Source: CAZGAH01 sp964523295
GTDB taxonomy: Bacteria; Desulfobacterota; Desulfovibrionia; Desulfovibrionales; Desulfovibrionaceae
Length of the DNA: 64,000 nucleotides
Assembly (NCBI GenBank): GCA_964523295.1
Contig: CAZGAH010000001.1
Location: 1 to 64,000 of the forward strand
Direction: 5' to 3'
The position numbers and the translations under genes were made by a program. The notes under the pieces were generated by a model that searched no databases, had not been told where the DNA came from, and worked only from the letters and a program-made list of their open reading frames with translations. Of the stretch, positions 63,013 through 64,000 are shown in pieces. Position 1 is the stretch's first letter; every line of letters begins with the position of its first letter.

Positions 63013-64000
63013 ATGGTACGGCATCTTGCATCCCGCCGCTCGTGGCGCCTGTTCGCCGGTATCGGCCTCGTCCGGCGTACGCTTCTTCGATCCACGCCAG
63101 GGGCTACGGCTCTGCTGCTGACCCTGCTGCTGGCGGACGGCTTCGCGTACGCAGCGCTCCCGATACCGCCGGATGGCGCCGTTTTCGGGCTGGACCCTGC
63201 GGTTACCGCTTCTCCCGCCATACCCAGCGAAGCGCCGGAAAGTGACTTTGAAGACGAGGTCAGGCGTATCGACGCGGCCCTGGCTCTCGCGCTGGGTGCT
63301 GCTGCAGAGCCTCCCTGTCGCACGCGGCTGCTCGACGTGGGCCGGGGCGCCGCGCGACCGCAGGCAGATAGCCTTGAATCTTTGCAGACCATCGAAGTGG
63401 AATGTCCGGACGGGCCGGAGCGTCTCCTGGCCGTGTTCGGTGAACGGCTTCGGGAGCGTGGATCCAGCGCATCAGTAACCGCCGTGGCGCCGGACACCTG
63501 GGAAGTGCGCGTGCAACATCGCCTGACGCACCGGTTGCGCTTTCTTCCGCCAGGACAGGCGCATCCGCACGGGCAGCCAGCCGGCCAGGCACGACTGGTG
63601 CTGGTCATCGATGATCTGGGGGACAATCTAGCCGTTGCCCGGGAACTGACCCGATTCGCTTTTCCCGTCACCTTTGCGGTGCTGCCCCGGGCTCCGTATG
63701 CGAAGGATACCCTGCGTCTGGCCATGGCTGCGGGCAGGGAGGTCATCCTGCACCAGCCCATGGCTCCGATTCGCTATCCGGAAAATGATCCAGGGCCGGG
63801 GGCCCTGTTTCCGGGTATGGCCGACGATACCGTCACGCGCCTGGTCGAGGAAAATCTGGATATGCTCCCCGGCATTGTGGGCATGAACAACCACATGGGA
63901 TCGCGGTATACGCAGGACGTCCGGGGCATGAGTGCCGCGCTCGATGTGCTGCGCCGGCGTAACCTGTTCTTTCTCGACAGCGTCACCCATCCCGGCACCA
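63013..64000 (+). CDS. divergent polysaccharide deacetylase (YibQ-like), cut by the window end
   Basis: The reading frame from ATG 63013 runs off the window. A hydrophobic segment (ATALLLTLLLADGFAYA) is followed by a poorly conserved linker, and from about residue 195 the deacetylase fold: LVLVIDDLGDNLAVARELTRF, PVTFAVLPRAPYAKDTLRLAMAAGREVILHQPMAP and GIVGMNNHMGSRYTQDVRGM. DD and H..P are the usual metal-site signs. This family commonly follows envC and ctpA. The ribosome site is weak, so the start is uncertain. Confidence 0.85.
   Translation, partial: MVRHLASRRSWRLFAGIGLVRRTLLRSTPGATALLLTLLLADGFAYAALPIPPDGAVFGLDPAVTASPAIPSEAPESDFEDEVRRIDAALALALGAAAEPPCRTRLLDVGRGAARPQADSLESLQTIEVECPDGPERLLAVFGERLRERGSSASVTAVAPDTWEVRVQHRLTHRLRFLPPGQAHPHGQPAGQARLVLVIDDLGDNLAVARELTRFAFPVTFAVLPRAPYAKDTLRLAMAAGREVILHQPMAPIRYPENDPGPGALFPGMADDTVTRLVEENLDMLPGIVGMNNHMGSRYTQDVRGMSAALDVLRRRNLFFLDSVTHPGT

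Noticed and set aside
1..64000. CRISPR arrays, insertion sequences, tRNA or rRNA genes
   Set aside because: No regularly spaced repeats, transposase genes, terminal inverted repeats or tRNA/rRNA signatures were found by eye.

Overview
This window looks like a chromosomal stretch from a GC-rich sulfate-reducing deltaproteobacterium of the Desulfovibrionales type. The indications are a class I tetraheme cytochrome c3 (38613-39011), a second tetraheme c-type cytochrome (48838-49449), a FeoA/FeoB locus with a small Cys-rich membrane protein, a deoxyhypusine-synthase-family gene, a large signalling complement and one high-GC style of codon use. The species cannot be named from the sequence alone. 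Seven runs of exactly ten N interrupt the window (4319, 8535, 30434, 40686, 41412, 42993, 43690). They look like contig-join placeholders, so the apparent frame breaks in mutS2, rpoD and the PAS kinase are artefacts and not pseudogenes.

Layout. 1-10.6 kb holds housekeeping genes: dxs, an HU protein, and a macromolecular-synthesis cluster (rpsU, terminator, yqeY, mutS2, dnaG, rpoD) followed by a secreted nuclease. 10.7-14.8 kb has a TrpB2-type tryptophan synthase beta chain, a GGDEF protein and a MATE exporter. 15-19.2 kb is a probable operon of a large lipoprotein, an LPP20/FlgP-like protein and a UPF0280 protein behind a sigma-54-like promoter. 19.2-26.3 kb, minus strand, combines a CheA kinase, an HPt-STAS protein, an anti-sigma-type kinase fused to a STAS domain and a response-regulator PP2C phosphatase, with an orphan branched-chain amino-acid binding protein beside it. 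This is the most unusual block. 26.5-28.1 kb is an AT-rich patch with a Fic protein, followed by the deoxyhypusine-synthase-like gene and a membrane hybrid kinase.

33.2-36.4 kb is the iron(II) uptake operon (FeoA2, Cys-rich protein, FeoA, FeoB) behind a Fur-box/promoter overlap. 36.5-38.5 kb is rfbB-rfbD for dTDP-rhamnose, then cytochrome c3, two stand-alone receiver proteins and their multi-PAS kinase. 43-49.5 kb carries an SGNH-SPOR protein, a LysR/EamA pair, a five-domain S1 protein and a tetraheme cytochrome. 50-51.5 kb is an isolated flagellar hook gene. 51.8-56.6 kb is a complete liv ABC operon (K-H-M-G-F). 57.1-64 kb has a polar amino-acid binding protein, prmA, a STAS protein with a long structured leader, a divergent HhH-GPD glycosylase, and the cell-wall genes envC-ctpA-yibQ, the last cut by the window end.

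How the genes fit together. In the 20.5-26.3 kb block the CheA kinase, histidine phosphotransfer, STAS proteins and phosphatase together suggest a phosphorelay feeding a partner-switching output. The kinase and two receivers at 39-43 kb form a separate multi-output two-component system. The envC-ctpA-yibQ genes act together in envelope remodelling, and the Feo and liv operons are complete transport units.
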